Counted from the stretch's first letter, positions 26,422 to 36,323 are shown. The stretch: DNA of 64,000 nucleotides from Nostoc sp. PCC 7107 (GCF_000316625.1 NC_019676.1:2326501-2390500), one strand, 5' to 3'. A program made the numbers and translations. Notes: generated from the sequence alone by a model not told the origin.

Positions 26422-28701
26422 TTAAGCTTGCAGACGAGTAATTACACAGTGAATCACTGTAATTTCATGAATAATGCGCTCTAGTTCTGTAGATAGCGGA
26501 GTTTGTTCACGTACTGCTTGTAATGTGGGAGTTAAAATCTGAGATTGTGTGGCAATTTCTGATAAACGAGCAGCATGTAACTGTGTAATTTGATTGTGAA
26601 TCAATTCGAGATAATTATCTATATATGGTAATGGTTGGGGTGGCATTCCTTGTTGTAGACTATCTGCTAAGTTTTCCAAAACTTGCACAATGCTATCTGT
26701 AAGTTGCTGGAGTTCAGTAAATTGATATTCGCCGCTAAATTCTCGCAGATGTTCTGCAAGAGTTGTCACCGAACTGAACAAGCCACGAATGTAGACTATC
26801 AAAGTCATTACAGGTTCGATTTCTCCCTGAATATGACGAGGTTCGCTGAATAATCGTTGAGCCGCATCTGTCGCATTGGCATTCTCTAGAGCAGCTTGAT
26901 GACGTAGGTTATTGATACCAGCAAACACATTTTGCTCTGGATGAAGATAGTTAGCAATAACTTGCTGAAAGTAGGCAAGATTGGCGCGAATTGTCTTTTC
27001 TAATTGTGCCGGAAGTTGCGATCGTTCCCAACTGGGAAATAGTAAATAGCTGCCAAATAAGGCTAAAACACCTCCAAATAGGCTATCAACAATCCGCAAT
27101 ACTCCTACCTGCCAGCCATCTGCACTCATCAAGTTAAGGAGTAAGATAATGGCGGGAGTGAGCAATAGGGTAAATATGCTGTAGCTTAAAGGTCGCACTG
27201 ACATAGCAATAAACACCAACAGCAGTAAACAAAATGCGATCGCACTTTGATTCTTGACTAATAAAATCAGCACAATCCCCATAATTCCCCCCAAAATCGT
27301 CCCGATGACTCTTTGGACTGTGGTTTCAGATGTGCCACCAAAGTTGGGTTTGAGGGCGACTAAGGCTGTTAAAGTAATCCAGTAACCTCTAGGTAGTTGC
27401 AATATTGCGGCGATCAATTCTGCAAATGTTGTAATTATTGCTAGGCGTAGCGCATGGCGAAAGCTGACGGAATCAAAAGTAAAGTTATTTCGCAATGTAT
27501 CAAGAATTGCCGCAGGCTGTGACTGAGGTAGAGGGGAAATTTCTGCTTGAGAAATATGACGCTGTTTTCCTTGACTTAAATCTGTAATAATCTCTGCATC
27601 AGTATGAATTTGTTGTGCCAGATTGATCAAACTGCTAGTAATCTTCCGCAGTTGAACTAAATCATTATAGTTATCTGTTTGAAAGTTGGTTGTTTTGATG
27701 ACATGAAAACGCAGAACTCGCCATTGGTGTTGTAATGCCTCAATTGTGCGATCTAAATCTCCTAAATGAACTGAGGTTTTCTTTGTGGCAATGGCTTTTG
27801 ATAACATTTTTAGAGCAATTGCCAATTGTTCTATAACTTGTTGAATCTCTCTTTGTAACTGAGAAAATAATTGATGTGCTGATGCGATCGCTAATAATTC
27901 ATTCAGTGCCACAACAGAATTGACAATTTGATTAGCATCCTCAATTAAAACTAATAAATTATTTCCCTGCTGGTTCGCACCTTTCTGCACAGTCCATCTG
28001 GCTGTCCACACACTACGGGCTGATGTTAAATTTTGAATTACCGTATCTTGAGCTTGTAAAAATTGTTCTGTCCACTCCTGGCTATTCTGGTAATTGAATA
28101 CTCTCTCCCTGGCTAAATCGATAAATTTACTCAACGAGAGATAACAGTTAGCCACAGTTTGCATTACAGGGTCATAAGGTTGCACCGCCCAAAGGCCTAA
28201 TGACAGCAAAATTGTCCATGTTCCCCCAGCTATACATAACCCACAGTGTAGAATCAGGGTCGGAAAATTGGTAAATGTCGCAAATCTAGCCAGGGCAATC
28301 ACAAACATAATGGAAGTAACCAAGCTGATAGATGAGGCTACATTGCCATACAGACCTGCTAAACCTGCAATAAATATCACCACAAATGTCGTTGGGATAG
28401 CTAACCAAGGCTGACCACTAACTACGCTGGCTATTAAAAATACCGTCGTTACAGTAATGGTAGTTGCAATCATCGCCTTTAATTGCTGGCGATAAGTACC
28501 ATCAACATTTACCATCCCCACAAACCAAGCAGCCATAGTCGCTATCGCACTTGCAGCCGCATTACCAGTGATCATGCCAAAACCAATGGGAACACCCAAA
28601 ATTAACAGGCTACGAAAACCTATGAGAATAGCGGGTTTACCTGGCTTGAGTTGAAACTGCTGCAACAACCAACTAAAAGAATGTTTATTTGTGGATAGCA
28701 T
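26422..28701 (-). CDS. FUSC-family transporter (YccS/aromatic-acid-exporter type)
   Basis: A 759-residue inner-membrane protein of the fusaric-acid-resistance/aromatic-acid-exporter (FUSC) family. Two hydrophobic blocks, about residues 25-170 and 410-550, each have several transmembrane segments; the second contains the family motif LPRGYWITLTALVALKPNFG and TVQRVIGTILGGIMGIVLIL. Between them lies a long helical soluble domain of about 230 residues, and another follows to the end. This YccS-like arrangement is found in several Gram-negatives; substrates proposed are aromatic acids. Here it stands downstream of rca with about 150 bases between. No membrane-fusion partner gene lies nearby. Confidence 0.85.
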   Translation of the reverse strand: MLSTNKHSFSWLLQQFQLKPGKPAILIGFRSLLILGVPIGFGMITGNAAASAIATMAAWFVGMVNVDGTYRQQLKAMIATTITVTTVFLIASVVSGQPWLAIPTTFVVIFIAGLAGLYGNVASSISLVTSIMFVIALARFATFTNFPTLILHCGLCIAGGTWTILLSLGLWAVQPYDPVMQTVANCYLSLSKFIDLARERVFNYQNSQEWTEQFLQAQDTVIQNLTSARSVWTARWTVQKGANQQGNNLLVLIEDANQIVNSVVALNELLAIASAHQLFSQLQREIQQVIEQLAIALKMLSKAIATKKTSVHLGDLDRTIEALQHQWRVLRFHVIKTTNFQTDNYNDLVQLRKITSSLINLAQQIHTDAEIITDLSQGKQRHISQAEISPLPQSQPAAILDTLRNNFTFDSVSFRHALRLAIITTFAELIAAILQLPRGYWITLTALVALKPNFGGTSETTVQRVIGTILGGIMGIVLILLVKNQSAIAFCLLLLVFIAMSVRPLSYSIFTLLLTPAIILLLNLMSADGWQVGVLRIVDSLFGGVLALFGSYLLFPSWERSQLPAQLEKTIRANLAYFQQVIANYLHPEQNVFAGINNLRHQAALENANATDAAQRLFSEPRHIQGEIEPVMTLIVYIRGLFSSVTTLAEHLREFSGEYQFTELQQLTDSIVQVLENLADSLQQGMPPQPLPYIDNYLELIHNQITQLHAARLSEIATQSQILTPTLQAVREQTPLSTELERIIHEITVIHCVITRLQA

Positions 28702-28853
28702 GATGATGCTGGTGATTCACTGATTTATTGTCCAAAGATTAGAACATCTAGAGAATATGTCTCAAGGACGAAAACTGCGATCGCTTTTAAATCACTATGT
28801 TTAGATCATCAACAATAAAAGGCGATCGCCTTTGAAAATTAATCTATCAATTA

Positions 28854-30101
28854 CTAATTATTTCCCTTCGGACGTTGAATAATTGTTTCCACAACTCTTC
28901 GCTTCGCTTTTGGATCAATTCCGACCAAACGCACATACTCACCGCTATATTCAGCCAGATGTGACTCTAAAGTTGAGATCGCATCAGATTCAGCATCGAT
29001 GTGAATTGTACCGCAACTCTGCCAAGCACCTGTGCGGAAACGGCGTTCATCTACATGTTCAAAAGTAACTTTGTGACCTTGAGATAAAATTTGCCGAATT
29101 TGTTCTTGTGTTTCTAGAGATACATGAGTATTTAATGGTTCCAGTTGACGAGATCCATTAGTAGATGGCTGACTAATTGGTGTTTCTACCTTTGGTGGCG
29201 CTACTTGATAACTTCTACCTCGATTCAAGCGATTATATTCATCCACCAACTGCGAATTTTCCACCCGTTTTTGTTCACCCACCATAAAATGACCAGACTC
29301 AATTAAATGAGACAAGTTGAAATTTGGCTTTTTAAATGTTGGTGGCCCTTCCACGCTATTTACCACACGCAAAGATATATTTTCAAATCCTATTTCATGG
29401 ATAAATTTCCGGATTTGTTCGTCATAAATTCGGGAACGCACAGCACTAAAAAAGTCTATTGATTGATTCGGGAAGGTATCAACAAACTGTTCAACTTCCC
29501 GCGATGAAAGTCCATCTTCGACAAAAATCCCACCGACAATTCCCACTTTTTCATCACGGTTAGGTTCCCAATAAAATTTTTCCATCCGTCCGTCCCGAAT
29601 TAACGGTGCATACAAAGTGGAAAAATCATTACCTGTCACAATAATTGGTACACGCCGTATCGGGTTTGAGTCATAACTTCCCGGCAATTGTACATCTGTG
29701 GGATTATCTGCAATATTCATCAGTGTGGCATTGACCAACTGTGTGTTTACAGTATATTGAGTACCTTCATCAAAGCGTCCTGCACCTGCATCTAAGTCGT
29801 TAATCATCAGCACGCACATTCTACCGCGCACTTTGACTTGTTCTGCTGTTTCCCGATATCGCAACCGAATCAACCGCGCCGGATCTCCTGCATCTGGACT
29901 TTCCAATTCACCACCAGAAATCAGTGTGACTTCCACACCCATTTTTTCAAAAGCTAACTCACACTGAAAGGTTTTTCCTTCACCTTTACGTCCATGAATG
30001 CCTAAAATCAAAGGTACTCTCACACCAGGAAGATTTAAGAAGTTCTTGGTGATGTGAACAGCAATTTTATCTAAAAATCGAGGAGCAATATAATAACTCA
30101 T
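28854..30101 (-). CDS. rca: Rubisco activase with C-terminal small-subunit-like domain
   Basis: A 415-residue cyanobacterial Rubisco activase. The AAA+ core has the P-loop GIHGRKGEGKT (residues 34-44), Walker B VLMINDLDAG (about 97-106) and the sensor region IVTGNDFSTLYAPLIRDGRM. A Pro/Gln-rich linker (about 285-325) leads to a Rubisco small-subunit-like domain (about 325-412, with ETQEQIRQILSQGHKVTFEH and GEYVRLVGIDP). Such domains, shared with CcmM, recruit activase to Rubisco in the carboxysome. ATP-driven remodelling frees inhibited sites. rbcL and rbcS are not seen within the window; neighbours are a FUSC gene and an SGNH hydrolase. A Nostocales-type architecture, securely identified. 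Confidence 0.95.
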   Translation of the reverse strand: MSYYIAPRFLDKIAVHITKNFLNLPGVRVPLILGIHGRKGEGKTFQCELAFEKMGVEVTLISGGELESPDAGDPARLIRLRYRETAEQVKVRGRMCVLMINDLDAGAGRFDEGTQYTVNTQLVNATLMNIADNPTDVQLPGSYDSNPIRRVPIIVTGNDFSTLYAPLIRDGRMEKFYWEPNRDEKVGIVGGIFVEDGLSSREVEQFVDTFPNQSIDFFSAVRSRIYDEQIRKFIHEIGFENISLRVVNSVEGPPTFKKPNFNLSHLIESGHFMVGEQKRVENSQLVDEYNRLNRGRSYQVAPPKVETPISQPSTNGSRQLEPLNTHVSLETQEQIRQILSQGHKVTFEHVDERRFRTGAWQSCGTIHIDAESDAISTLESHLAEYSGEYVRLVGIDPKAKRRVVETIIQRPKGNN

Positions 30102-30251
30102 AATTATCGCTGGTGAAGACTCATTAAATAATGCTAAGTTTTTTTGGTGACTAATGTTTACTAATCTTGTGGTAGAAATTTATCATAACTACTCTGGGAG
30201 AGCCAAATTTTATTAGTACTGAATATATATTTTTTTTTCCTATTGCCATGT

Positions 30252-30863
30252 TTATTTAAACCAATTTAACCAAGCTTCCCAATTATCAACAATTTCAGCA
30301 AGTTCAGCATAGCCTGCGCCTCGCGGATGAGCGCCATCATAATTTTGTGCTTCTTCTATCCAGGTGTTTGATTTAATTAATATCGGAAAAACGTTGAGAT
30401 AAGGCACATTTAATTGCTGACACACTAAAGAAAATTCTTGGGCTAAGTTACCAATTCGTTGATTTTGTTCTGTCTCTGCACATGGTGGCGGACTAATCAT
30501 TAAAATAGGATATAACTGTTTAGCTATGCTCAAAATATCACGAATATTGTTGAGTGATTCTGCAATAGAAACGCGAGTTTTACCATTCTCTAGAGTTGTG
30601 TCATTTACTCCAAAAGAGAATACAAGTTTACCATCATATTCTTTTGGTAAACGATAAGTAACTTCTCTATGCCAACGATTTTTCAGTTCAGTACTCGTTT
30701 CTCTCCTTACACCTAAATTATAATAGGTGATGTCATAACCTTTTTTATTAGCATTTACACAAATTCTACCTGTCCAACCAAGACATTCTGGGTCGCCTGT
30801 TCCGTTAACAAAGGATTCGCCTAAAAAGCAAATTCTCACTTCAGATAGAGGTTTTATATCCAT
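30252..30863 (-). CDS. SGNH/GDSL-type hydrolase
   Basis: A 203-residue SGNH hydrolase (esterase/lipase-type). Block I is CFLGESFVNGTGDPE with the nucleophilic serine, block III gives FSFGVNDTT with the Asn of the oxyanion hole, and block V YDGAHPRGAGY holds the catalytic Asp-x-x-His pair. No signal peptide is visible, so it is likely cytoplasmic. The substrate is unknown: family members are acyl esterases of lipids, sugars or thioesters. It is upstream of rca on the same strand, about 150 bases away, but there is no functional link known. Confidence 0.8.
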   Translation of the reverse strand: MDIKPLSEVRICFLGESFVNGTGDPECLGWTGRICVNANKKGYDITYYNLGVRRETSTELKNRWHREVTYRLPKEYDGKLVFSFGVNDTTLENGKTRVSIAESLNNIRDILSIAKQLYPILMISPPPCAETEQNQRIGNLAQEFSLVCQQLNVPYLNVFPILIKSNTWIEEAQNYDGAHPRGAGYAELAEIVDNWEAWLNWFK

Positions 30864-31081
30864 AAATATGGGTTAAGCTTTTTGTGTTCTCTATTTTCTG
30901 GTAATCTTGAGCGATCGCGCATTTTAGCAGATGTTCCCTGTGCGATTGCTACAGATGGATAAATTTTATCTATCTATGTACTTGCTGAAGTTGGTTCAAT
31001 CTAATATCTATATTTTGATGTTCAAACCAAAGACTAACTAAGGTATGATGCTGTGTGCATTTGTGGTTGGTTTTGCAAAAA

Positions 31082-31807
31082 ATGCTTGATTGGCTTTATC
31101 GTTACCCTACTCTTTACCCTGGTGTTTTACTAAAGCGTTACAAGCGCTTTTTTGCTGATGTGCAACTTGCTGATGGCCAAATAGTAACCGCACATTGTCC
31201 CAATACAGGGCCAATGACGGGAGTCTCAACCCTCGGTAGTTTGGTGCAGTTATCTAAAAGTGATAATCCTAACCGTAAACTGGCTTACACCCTCGAACTA
31301 ATTCAAGTACAAGATAACGAACCAACTTGGGTAGGTGTAAATACAGCCTTACCTAATCGCATCGTTAAACTAGCTTTAGCAAAATATTTATTTCCAGAAT
31401 TAGGGAATTACAGCCAAATTAAAGGTGAAGTGGTTTATGGCTTAGATAAAAAAAGTCGTGTAGATTTTTTGTTAACAGGTAGTGATACAGAACGCCCGAT
31501 ATACTTAGAAGTAAAAAATACAACTTGGGCGCAAGGAACTTTAGCATTATTTCCCGATACAGAAACCACCAGAGGACAAAAACACTTACGAGAATTAATG
31601 GCGCTGTTACCATTAACACGTTCTGTCATGTTGTATTTTATTAACCGGAGTGATTGTACAGAATTTGCCCCTGGTGATACTACAGATCCAGTATATGGGC
31701 AGTTATTACGGCAAGCGATCGCCCTCGGTTTAGAAGTATTACCTTGTCGCTTTGATATCTCACCCGAAGGTATCCGTTATTTAGGTTTGGCAAAACTCAT
31801 CATTTAA
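31082..31807 (+). CDS. sfsA: SfsA family DNA/RNA-binding nuclease-like protein
   Basis: A 241-residue SfsA protein. The motifs are textbook: LLKRYKRFFADVQLADGQIV, TAHCPNTGPMTG, then YLEVKNTT and FPDTETTRGQKHLRELMAL with the nuclease-like acidic/lysine residues, and VMLYFINRSDC near the end. SfsA was named after sugar-fermentation stimulation in E. coli; the fold has an OB-like N-terminus and a PD-(D/E)xK-like C-terminal half. The start at 31082 (MLDWLYRYPTLYP) matches relatives; a start at 31055 would add nine residues. It is monocistronic. Confidence 0.95.
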   Translation: MLDWLYRYPTLYPGVLLKRYKRFFADVQLADGQIVTAHCPNTGPMTGVSTLGSLVQLSKSDNPNRKLAYTLELIQVQDNEPTWVGVNTALPNRIVKLALAKYLFPELGNYSQIKGEVVYGLDKKSRVDFLLTGSDTERPIYLEVKNTTWAQGTLALFPDTETTRGQKHLRELMALLPLTRSVMLYFINRSDCTEFAPGDTTDPVYGQLLRQAIALGLEVLPCRFDISPEGIRYLGLAKLII

Positions 31808-31934
31808 ACTCAGGACGTACGTAGTCAGACGAAAAATCAAGGGTTTGACGGAAGGTGAGGAGTGTAGATGTTCAAAACCCTTACCCTCTACACCCCCACA
31901 CTCTTACACCCATTCTCAACAGACAAAAGTCCTG

Positions 31935-32912
31935 TTAAAGTTGATGAGCCGTGAGAAAAGATTCGACTTCTGCGGCGGTGGGTTGAGAGGCGATCGCTCC
32001 TGGTTTAATTGTAGTCAATGCTCCCACAGCACTAGCATAGGTAACAATCCGCTTGGCTGTATCAGCATCTGCTAATTTCTGAATACCATGCTGACTTAGT
32101 TGATGGATAAATCCTGCCAAAAAGCTATCTCCTGCGCCAGTTGTGTCAGCTACTTTTACAGGAAAAGAAGGTAATACACCTTCGTTTCCACCTAAACAAT
32201 AAGCACAACCCTTGTCACCATCTGTCACCAGCACTCCTTCCACAGAATTTAAACGGTAAGTAATAGCTCCTGCATCTGCGGTATCAAATAACCATTCGGC
32301 TTCCTCTTTAGAGAGTTTGAGAAAGTCAACGCGCTTAAATATGTTTTGAATTTTTTGCCGCGCGATATTTTCGTCTTGCCAAAATACTGGTCGCCAATTT
32401 ACATCTAGCACGATTTTCATGTCGAATTGTTCTGCCAGATCTAAAGCGCGATAAACTGCCTGTTCGCTGTCAGGATAAGCTAATTCTAAAGTACCCAAAA
32501 CGAGAAAATCTGCCTCTTGAAACAGCGAAACAGGTAATTGCTTGGCTTGTAGACGGGTGTCGGCAAATTCAGATGTATCATATTGACCAAAGCCAGCGAA
32601 AGTGCGATCGCCAGCTAAATCACGCACCACATACACCTGTCGCGTTGGCGCAGTCGGATGGCGTTGTACACCCGTTATATCTACCCCAACTTCTTGTAGT
32701 AACTCAACCAGCGCATTTCCCGGTTCATCCTCACCCACGGCTCCGACAAATCCGGCGGAAGTTCCCAGTTTCACCAAAGCACAGGCCACATTAGCTGGCG
32801 CTCCTCCGGGATAAGGAGTCCAAGACTTTACCTCCTCTAGCTTTAGCCCTAATTGATCGGCTAAACAATCAAAGAGAATTTCACCAAGACACAAAACACG
32901 GGGATTGCTCAT
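31935..32912 (-). CDS. PfkB-family sugar kinase (fructokinase-like)
   Basis: A 325-residue ribokinase/PfkB-fold kinase. It starts MSNPRVLCLGEILFDCLAD. The sugar-binding loop reads YPGGAPANVACALVKLG near residue 35-50, and the second PfkB signature DTTGAGDSFLAGF near 265 has the catalytic Asp. These are the fructokinase traits of plants and cyanobacteria (the GE(I/L)LFD start is typical). It phosphorylates fructose with ATP, presumably in sucrose metabolism, but the exact sugar is inferred. The start at 32912 is preferred over an upstream frame opening at 32975. It converges on sfsA. Confidence 0.85.
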   Translation of the reverse strand: MSNPRVLCLGEILFDCLADQLGLKLEEVKSWTPYPGGAPANVACALVKLGTSAGFVGAVGEDEPGNALVELLQEVGVDITGVQRHPTAPTRQVYVVRDLAGDRTFAGFGQYDTSEFADTRLQAKQLPVSLFQEADFLVLGTLELAYPDSEQAVYRALDLAEQFDMKIVLDVNWRPVFWQDENIARQKIQNIFKRVDFLKLSKEEAEWLFDTADAGAITYRLNSVEGVLVTDGDKGCAYCLGGNEGVLPSFPVKVADTTGAGDSFLAGFIHQLSQHGIQKLADADTAKRIVTYASAVGALTTIKPGAIASQPTAAEVESFLTAHQL

Positions 32913-33390
32913 CTCAATTTTAGATTTGCGATTTGGGTTTAGGAAGGAAAGAAGAATCCTGATATCAGAATTCAAAAATAAATACTGTTCAGAATTTTTC
33001 TACCTGAACTCTGAATTCTAAATTCTGCGTTTTCCCTGTTGACTCCTGACTTTTTAGGTCTTGTGAGGTCAGTATAAAATCTACAATAATCTTCATTATC
33101 TGTCGCCAGTCCTTCATAGAATGAAATAGCAATTTTTATCACTCTTACGGAATATGTAGGCTCTAATTCCCGCTTTTATTTTTTACGAATTAATACTTAA
33201 TTAATTTATAAATTAAGTGCTAAAAACAACCTTTAATTAATTTTGTGCAAATTTTTCATCCAACTAAACTTGAAAAAAATTATTGTCAATCGTATTGCAG
33301 CTAACACTTCAAATCCCTACCAACAAAAGAATCTTCTAGAATTAAATAGAGTGATTAAGTACATATACCAAAGAGAGGATAGAATCAGTC
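32913..33390. other. Divergent spacer upstream of pedR
   Basis: About 480 AT-rich bases, with TTAATTAATTTATAAATTAAG near 33190-33215. A weak inverted repeat (CAGAATT...AATTCTG) lies near 32990-33028. The frame 33243-33431 is not a gene. Probably promoter sequence for the kinase and the LuxR-type regulator. Confidence 0.4.
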
Positions 33391-33654
33391 ATGGCTGGTG
33401 GCGAGTCTCAGACCCCTGTTACTCTGTCTGACAGAGAACTGCAAATTATCGACTTAGTGGCCGCTGGCTTAACTAACCAAGAAATTGCAGCAAAACTAGA
33501 AATTAGCAAGCGAACAGTTGATAACCACATCAGCAATATTCTCACCAAAACCCAAACTGAAAACCGAGTGGCTCTCGTCCGCTGGGCTTTACAGTGGGGT
33601 AAGGTTTGCTTGAATGATGTGAATTGCTGTACCTTGCCTAACCAGAACGAGTGA
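33391..33654 (+). CDS. pedR: Small LuxR-type regulator, PedR-like
   Basis: An 87-residue protein that is little more than a LuxR/GerE helix-turn-helix: LSDRELQIIDLVAAGLTNQE, then IAAKLEISKRTVDNHISNIL with the recognition helix near residue 47. The tail NRVALVRWALQWGKVCLNDV, with NCC, is what I recall for PedR (Synechocystis Ssl0564), a small redox-responsive regulator of photosynthesis genes. PedR activity depends on thioredoxin-linked cysteine chemistry. The Cys residues here (C71, C78, C79) fit that. No receiver domain exists. The name rests on family resemblance. A GAGGA motif lies 12 bases upstream. Confidence 0.7.
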   Translation: MAGGESQTPVTLSDRELQIIDLVAAGLTNQEIAAKLEISKRTVDNHISNILTKTQTENRVALVRWALQWGKVCLNDVNCCTLPNQNE

Positions 33655-34016
33655 ATTATGTGCTAGTACAGATGCGGTCACTGGCGTTTGGCAGATGTCA
33701 TAAATCGCTTCTGGCGTGCAGCTATGGACATTTTGATGGTTCACGGCTTGTTTTCCTCCTCACGCATCTATTTCAGCGTGAACCTTTAGTTCTCGCTCGC
33801 ATCAATATCAGGCAGAACAGATTACTTAGTTATTAGTTATCGTGCAAGACTGTTACCGTTGATTCAGTTTGGCAAAACTGGATCAATGGTACATTTCACC
33901 ATATTTAAAAAGATATTTATCCAGTCATCAATAAAAATTAGCAATAAACCCTGGCCACAAGCGCTACATTTGTAGGAAATCTATATTGCTCCATCAGTTT
34001 AGGGAGCAGTGTTGCT
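33655..34016. other. Spacer downstream of pedR
   Basis: About 360 bases without a supported gene. A hairpin GATTCAGTTTggcAAAACTGGATC (33861-33884) may be a weak terminator. A second, CACGC...GCGTG, lies near 33762-33781. Confidence 0.4.
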
Positions 34017-34679
34017 ATGGAAACTTCTGCTTCTGTTCAAGGTAGCTTGTCTTCTTTTAATTTTTTTAACTTTGACTTCACTACGCCTCAATCTACTTTA
34101 GACGCTGATTTAGTCAGACAGCTATCATTTGTTCCGGGTTTGAAAGAAATACTTATGCTGCGGCAAGTTCACGCCTTAGAACATGCTACAGTCTGGGTTC
34201 TGAGTGAAACAAAAAACGCCCATACTCCCCCAGGAAGACCAAATACAATTCAACTTGATAACGAATTATTGGGCGGTTTATCCACTGATCAAGGATTTTA
34301 CCTCTATGGCGAAGTGAATATTAGCAACTTGCGGCGTGCGGTCAGCCAAGCCCTGTATCGCCTAACGCATGGTGAATGGGATTTAGCAGTACATCCCCGT
34401 TGTGGTACGAATTTATCTGTAACAATGTTGTTAACAGCTGGACTAGCTGTAGGTGTGAATTTGTTGTTACCTTTCCGGCCAGTTGAACAATTAATTGGTT
34501 TAGGACTAGCAGCTACAACAGCAGCAGAAATTGCCCCAGATATAGGTTCCATCGCTCAACGTTATCTGACAACGGCTATTCCTTTTAACCTGATAGTTGA
34601 AAATATTACTGTGACTCGTGATGTTTGGGGCAGGCAAGGACATTTTGTCAAGGTAAAATGGCGAGAACTTAATTTGTAA
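34017..34679 (+). CDS. Conserved cyanobacterial membrane-associated protein
   Basis: A 220-residue protein I cannot assign to a characterised function (I suspect the DUF6391-type group). Notable conserved-looking motifs are MLRQVHALEHATVWVLSE near residue 47, GGLSTDQGFYLYGEV, and HPRCGTNLSVTMLLTAG near 127. Two hydrophobic stretches follow (about 133-155 and 160-175). The His/Cys placement (HALEHAT, HPRCG) may bind metal. It precedes a glycosyltransferase gene by six bases on the same strand, so the two are likely co-transcribed. Confidence 0.6.
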   Translation: METSASVQGSLSSFNFFNFDFTTPQSTLDADLVRQLSFVPGLKEILMLRQVHALEHATVWVLSETKNAHTPPGRPNTIQLDNELLGGLSTDQGFYLYGEVNISNLRRAVSQALYRLTHGEWDLAVHPRCGTNLSVTMLLTAGLAVGVNLLLPFRPVEQLIGLGLAATTAAEIAPDIGSIAQRYLTTAIPFNLIVENITVTRDVWGRQGHFVKVKWRELNL

Positions 34680-34685
34680 TTTGTC

Positions 34686-35684
34686 ATGCGAAAACTTTAC
34701 TTTCTACTTCCTGGAACCAGTGGTAAGTTTGCCTGTGGTGGTCTCTGGGCAGAACTAAAAACATTGAAACTTGCTCAACAAATTTGTAGTGCAGAAGTTG
34801 TCACTTACCGCCAAAGGGAACCAGATAAGATATTTTTAAATGACTTGCTCAAAGCACAAAATTTAAATGATGTAATTTTTATCATTAGTTGGGGATTTGA
34901 TGTTGCTAAATTAGCTAACAACCTGAAGCGACAAAATGTAGTTTATCATGCCCACAGTTCTGGTTACAACTTTAATTTACCTGCAAGTATTCCCATTATT
35001 ACTGTGAGTCGCAACACATTGGGTTATTGGGGTCAAAAATCTCCCAATACACTAATTTATTATTTACCAAATGAAATTAGCCCTGAATTTCAAAATTTAC
35101 ATTTGAATCGAGATATTGATGTGTTAGTTCAGGCGCGAAAATCTTCTGAGTATTTATTAACAGAGTTAATTCCCACATTAAAACAAAAATGCAATGTGCA
35201 GGTAGTTGATTCTTATGTAGAAGATTTACCAGGATTATTTAATCGGGCGAAGGTTTACCTTTACGATTCCGCGGAATACTGGGCGCAACAGGCGGTAAGC
35301 GAAGGCTTTGGACTGCAACCAATGGAAGCTTTGGCTTGTGGATGTCAGGTATTTTCTAGCGTTAATGGTGGGCTTTCAGATTATTTAGATCCAGGATTTA
35401 ATTGTTATAAAATTGCTGGGTATTCCCAAGAATATGATGTTGCCAGAATTCTTAAAGCAATTCAAGCTTCATCAGGTTTAAGTTTGTCAGAACAGGTGCT
35501 GAATGAGTACCGCTATGAAAATATTCTTCAGAGACTAGAAGTAATTTTAGATGAATTAAATGAGTTTTTTGACCACAAACAGCATTATCAATCTAATATC
35601 AAAAATTTGACGCAAATAAGATTAAAAAGATTAATCATTAAAAGTATATATAAGAAAGTGAAGAAAAAATATTTTCAGGGTTAA
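34686..35684 (+). CDS. GT4-like glycosyltransferase
   Basis: A 332-residue GT-B type protein. The N-terminal half is divergent, but the C-terminal half carries the GT4-like donor site: EGFGLQPMEALACGCQVFSS with the conserved E-x7-E pattern, then NGGLSDYLDPGFNCYKI. It begins MRKLYFLLPGTSGKFACGGL, with the Gly-rich acceptor-side loop. No membrane segment is seen. It is probably a cytoplasmic or peripheral enzyme of glycolipid or polysaccharide synthesis; donor and acceptor are unknown. It starts six bases after the preceding gene. The last 40 residues are Lys-rich. Confidence 0.75.
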   Translation: MRKLYFLLPGTSGKFACGGLWAELKTLKLAQQICSAEVVTYRQREPDKIFLNDLLKAQNLNDVIFIISWGFDVAKLANNLKRQNVVYHAHSSGYNFNLPASIPIITVSRNTLGYWGQKSPNTLIYYLPNEISPEFQNLHLNRDIDVLVQARKSSEYLLTELIPTLKQKCNVQVVDSYVEDLPGLFNRAKVYLYDSAEYWAQQAVSEGFGLQPMEALACGCQVFSSVNGGLSDYLDPGFNCYKIAGYSQEYDVARILKAIQASSGLSLSEQVLNEYRYENILQRLEVILDELNEFFDHKQHYQSNIKNLTQIRLKRLIIKSIYKKVKKKYFQG

Positions 35685-35844
35685 TTAGGGTGGAATCGTA
35701 AAATTACTGATATTGATGATTCACTGTGCCAGTTTCGCTAATGGAACACAGTAAAATTTACAGGAGATTACATTTTAATTGCTTGCGGATAACATGGAAT
35801 TGCACTTGTAGGTATCACACATAACTTAATTCAGGGGTTAAAGG

Positions 35845-36246
35845 ATGAAACGCCTATTTATAACTTTAGCTGTGGTTGTCAGTGCGATCGCCCTTGCTCG
35901 TCCTGTTCAAGCTCAATCAGCCGAAATCGCACCACTGACTATCGAACGCAACGAAGCTGCTACCCTGATCACTGAACCAATTACAATTAACACTAGCGCA
36001 GTTAACGCCAGCGATCGCGCTAATGCCTTAAGACAAATCGCTGACTCTATCGGCCGAGTCAGAGAAGAAAAAGGATGTAAAAATATTAAACCTTTAGAAA
36101 TTCTTAACGATCCTGAAGCAGCAATTAAGGAATGCGAAAAACCAAGTAATAGCGAACCAAATCAACGTAACGGCGAACCAGTAGATTACTTAAAAGTTCC
36201 TCGTCTAGATTCTGGTGGTGTCAGTTTGACGGTTACTCAGTTTTAA
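35845..36246 (+). CDS. Secreted hypothetical protein
   Basis: A 133-residue protein with a clear signal peptide: MKRLFITLAVVVSAIALARP followed by VQAQSAEIA, with cleavage probably after AQA. The mature part contains a CxxxI...EC pair (GCKNIKPL and KECEKPS), which may form a disulfide, and is otherwise unrecognised. A hairpin follows the gene. Confidence 0.65.
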   Translation: MKRLFITLAVVVSAIALARPVQAQSAEIAPLTIERNEAATLITEPITINTSAVNASDRANALRQIADSIGRVREEKGCKNIKPLEILNDPEAAIKECEKPSNSEPNQRNGEPVDYLKVPRLDSGGVSLTVTQF

Positions 36247-36290
36247 AACAATCTCCAAATAATATTGATTTGTGAAAATTAGTCAACTTT

Positions 36291-36323
36291 ATATCCCCGA
36301 ATTCTTCAAGAATTCGGGGATAT
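36291..36323. terminator. Perfect 16-bp hairpin between convergent genes
   Basis: ATATCCCCGAATTCTT (36291-36306) and its exact complement (36308-36323) share a one-base spacer, so the realistic loop is about TTCAA. It lies between the secreted-protein gene and the convergent kinase gene and has T-runs on the plus side. It shares the TTCTTCAAGAA core with the hairpin at 54706-54734. Confidence 0.75.

Noticed and set aside
31811-31934. CAGGAC...GTCCTG as another MITE-like element
   Set aside because: Only 6-bp ends over 124 bases, with no further pairing; too weak to call.
33651-33836. Plus-strand frame after pedR
   Set aside because: Overlaps the pedR stop, no family character, no start signal.
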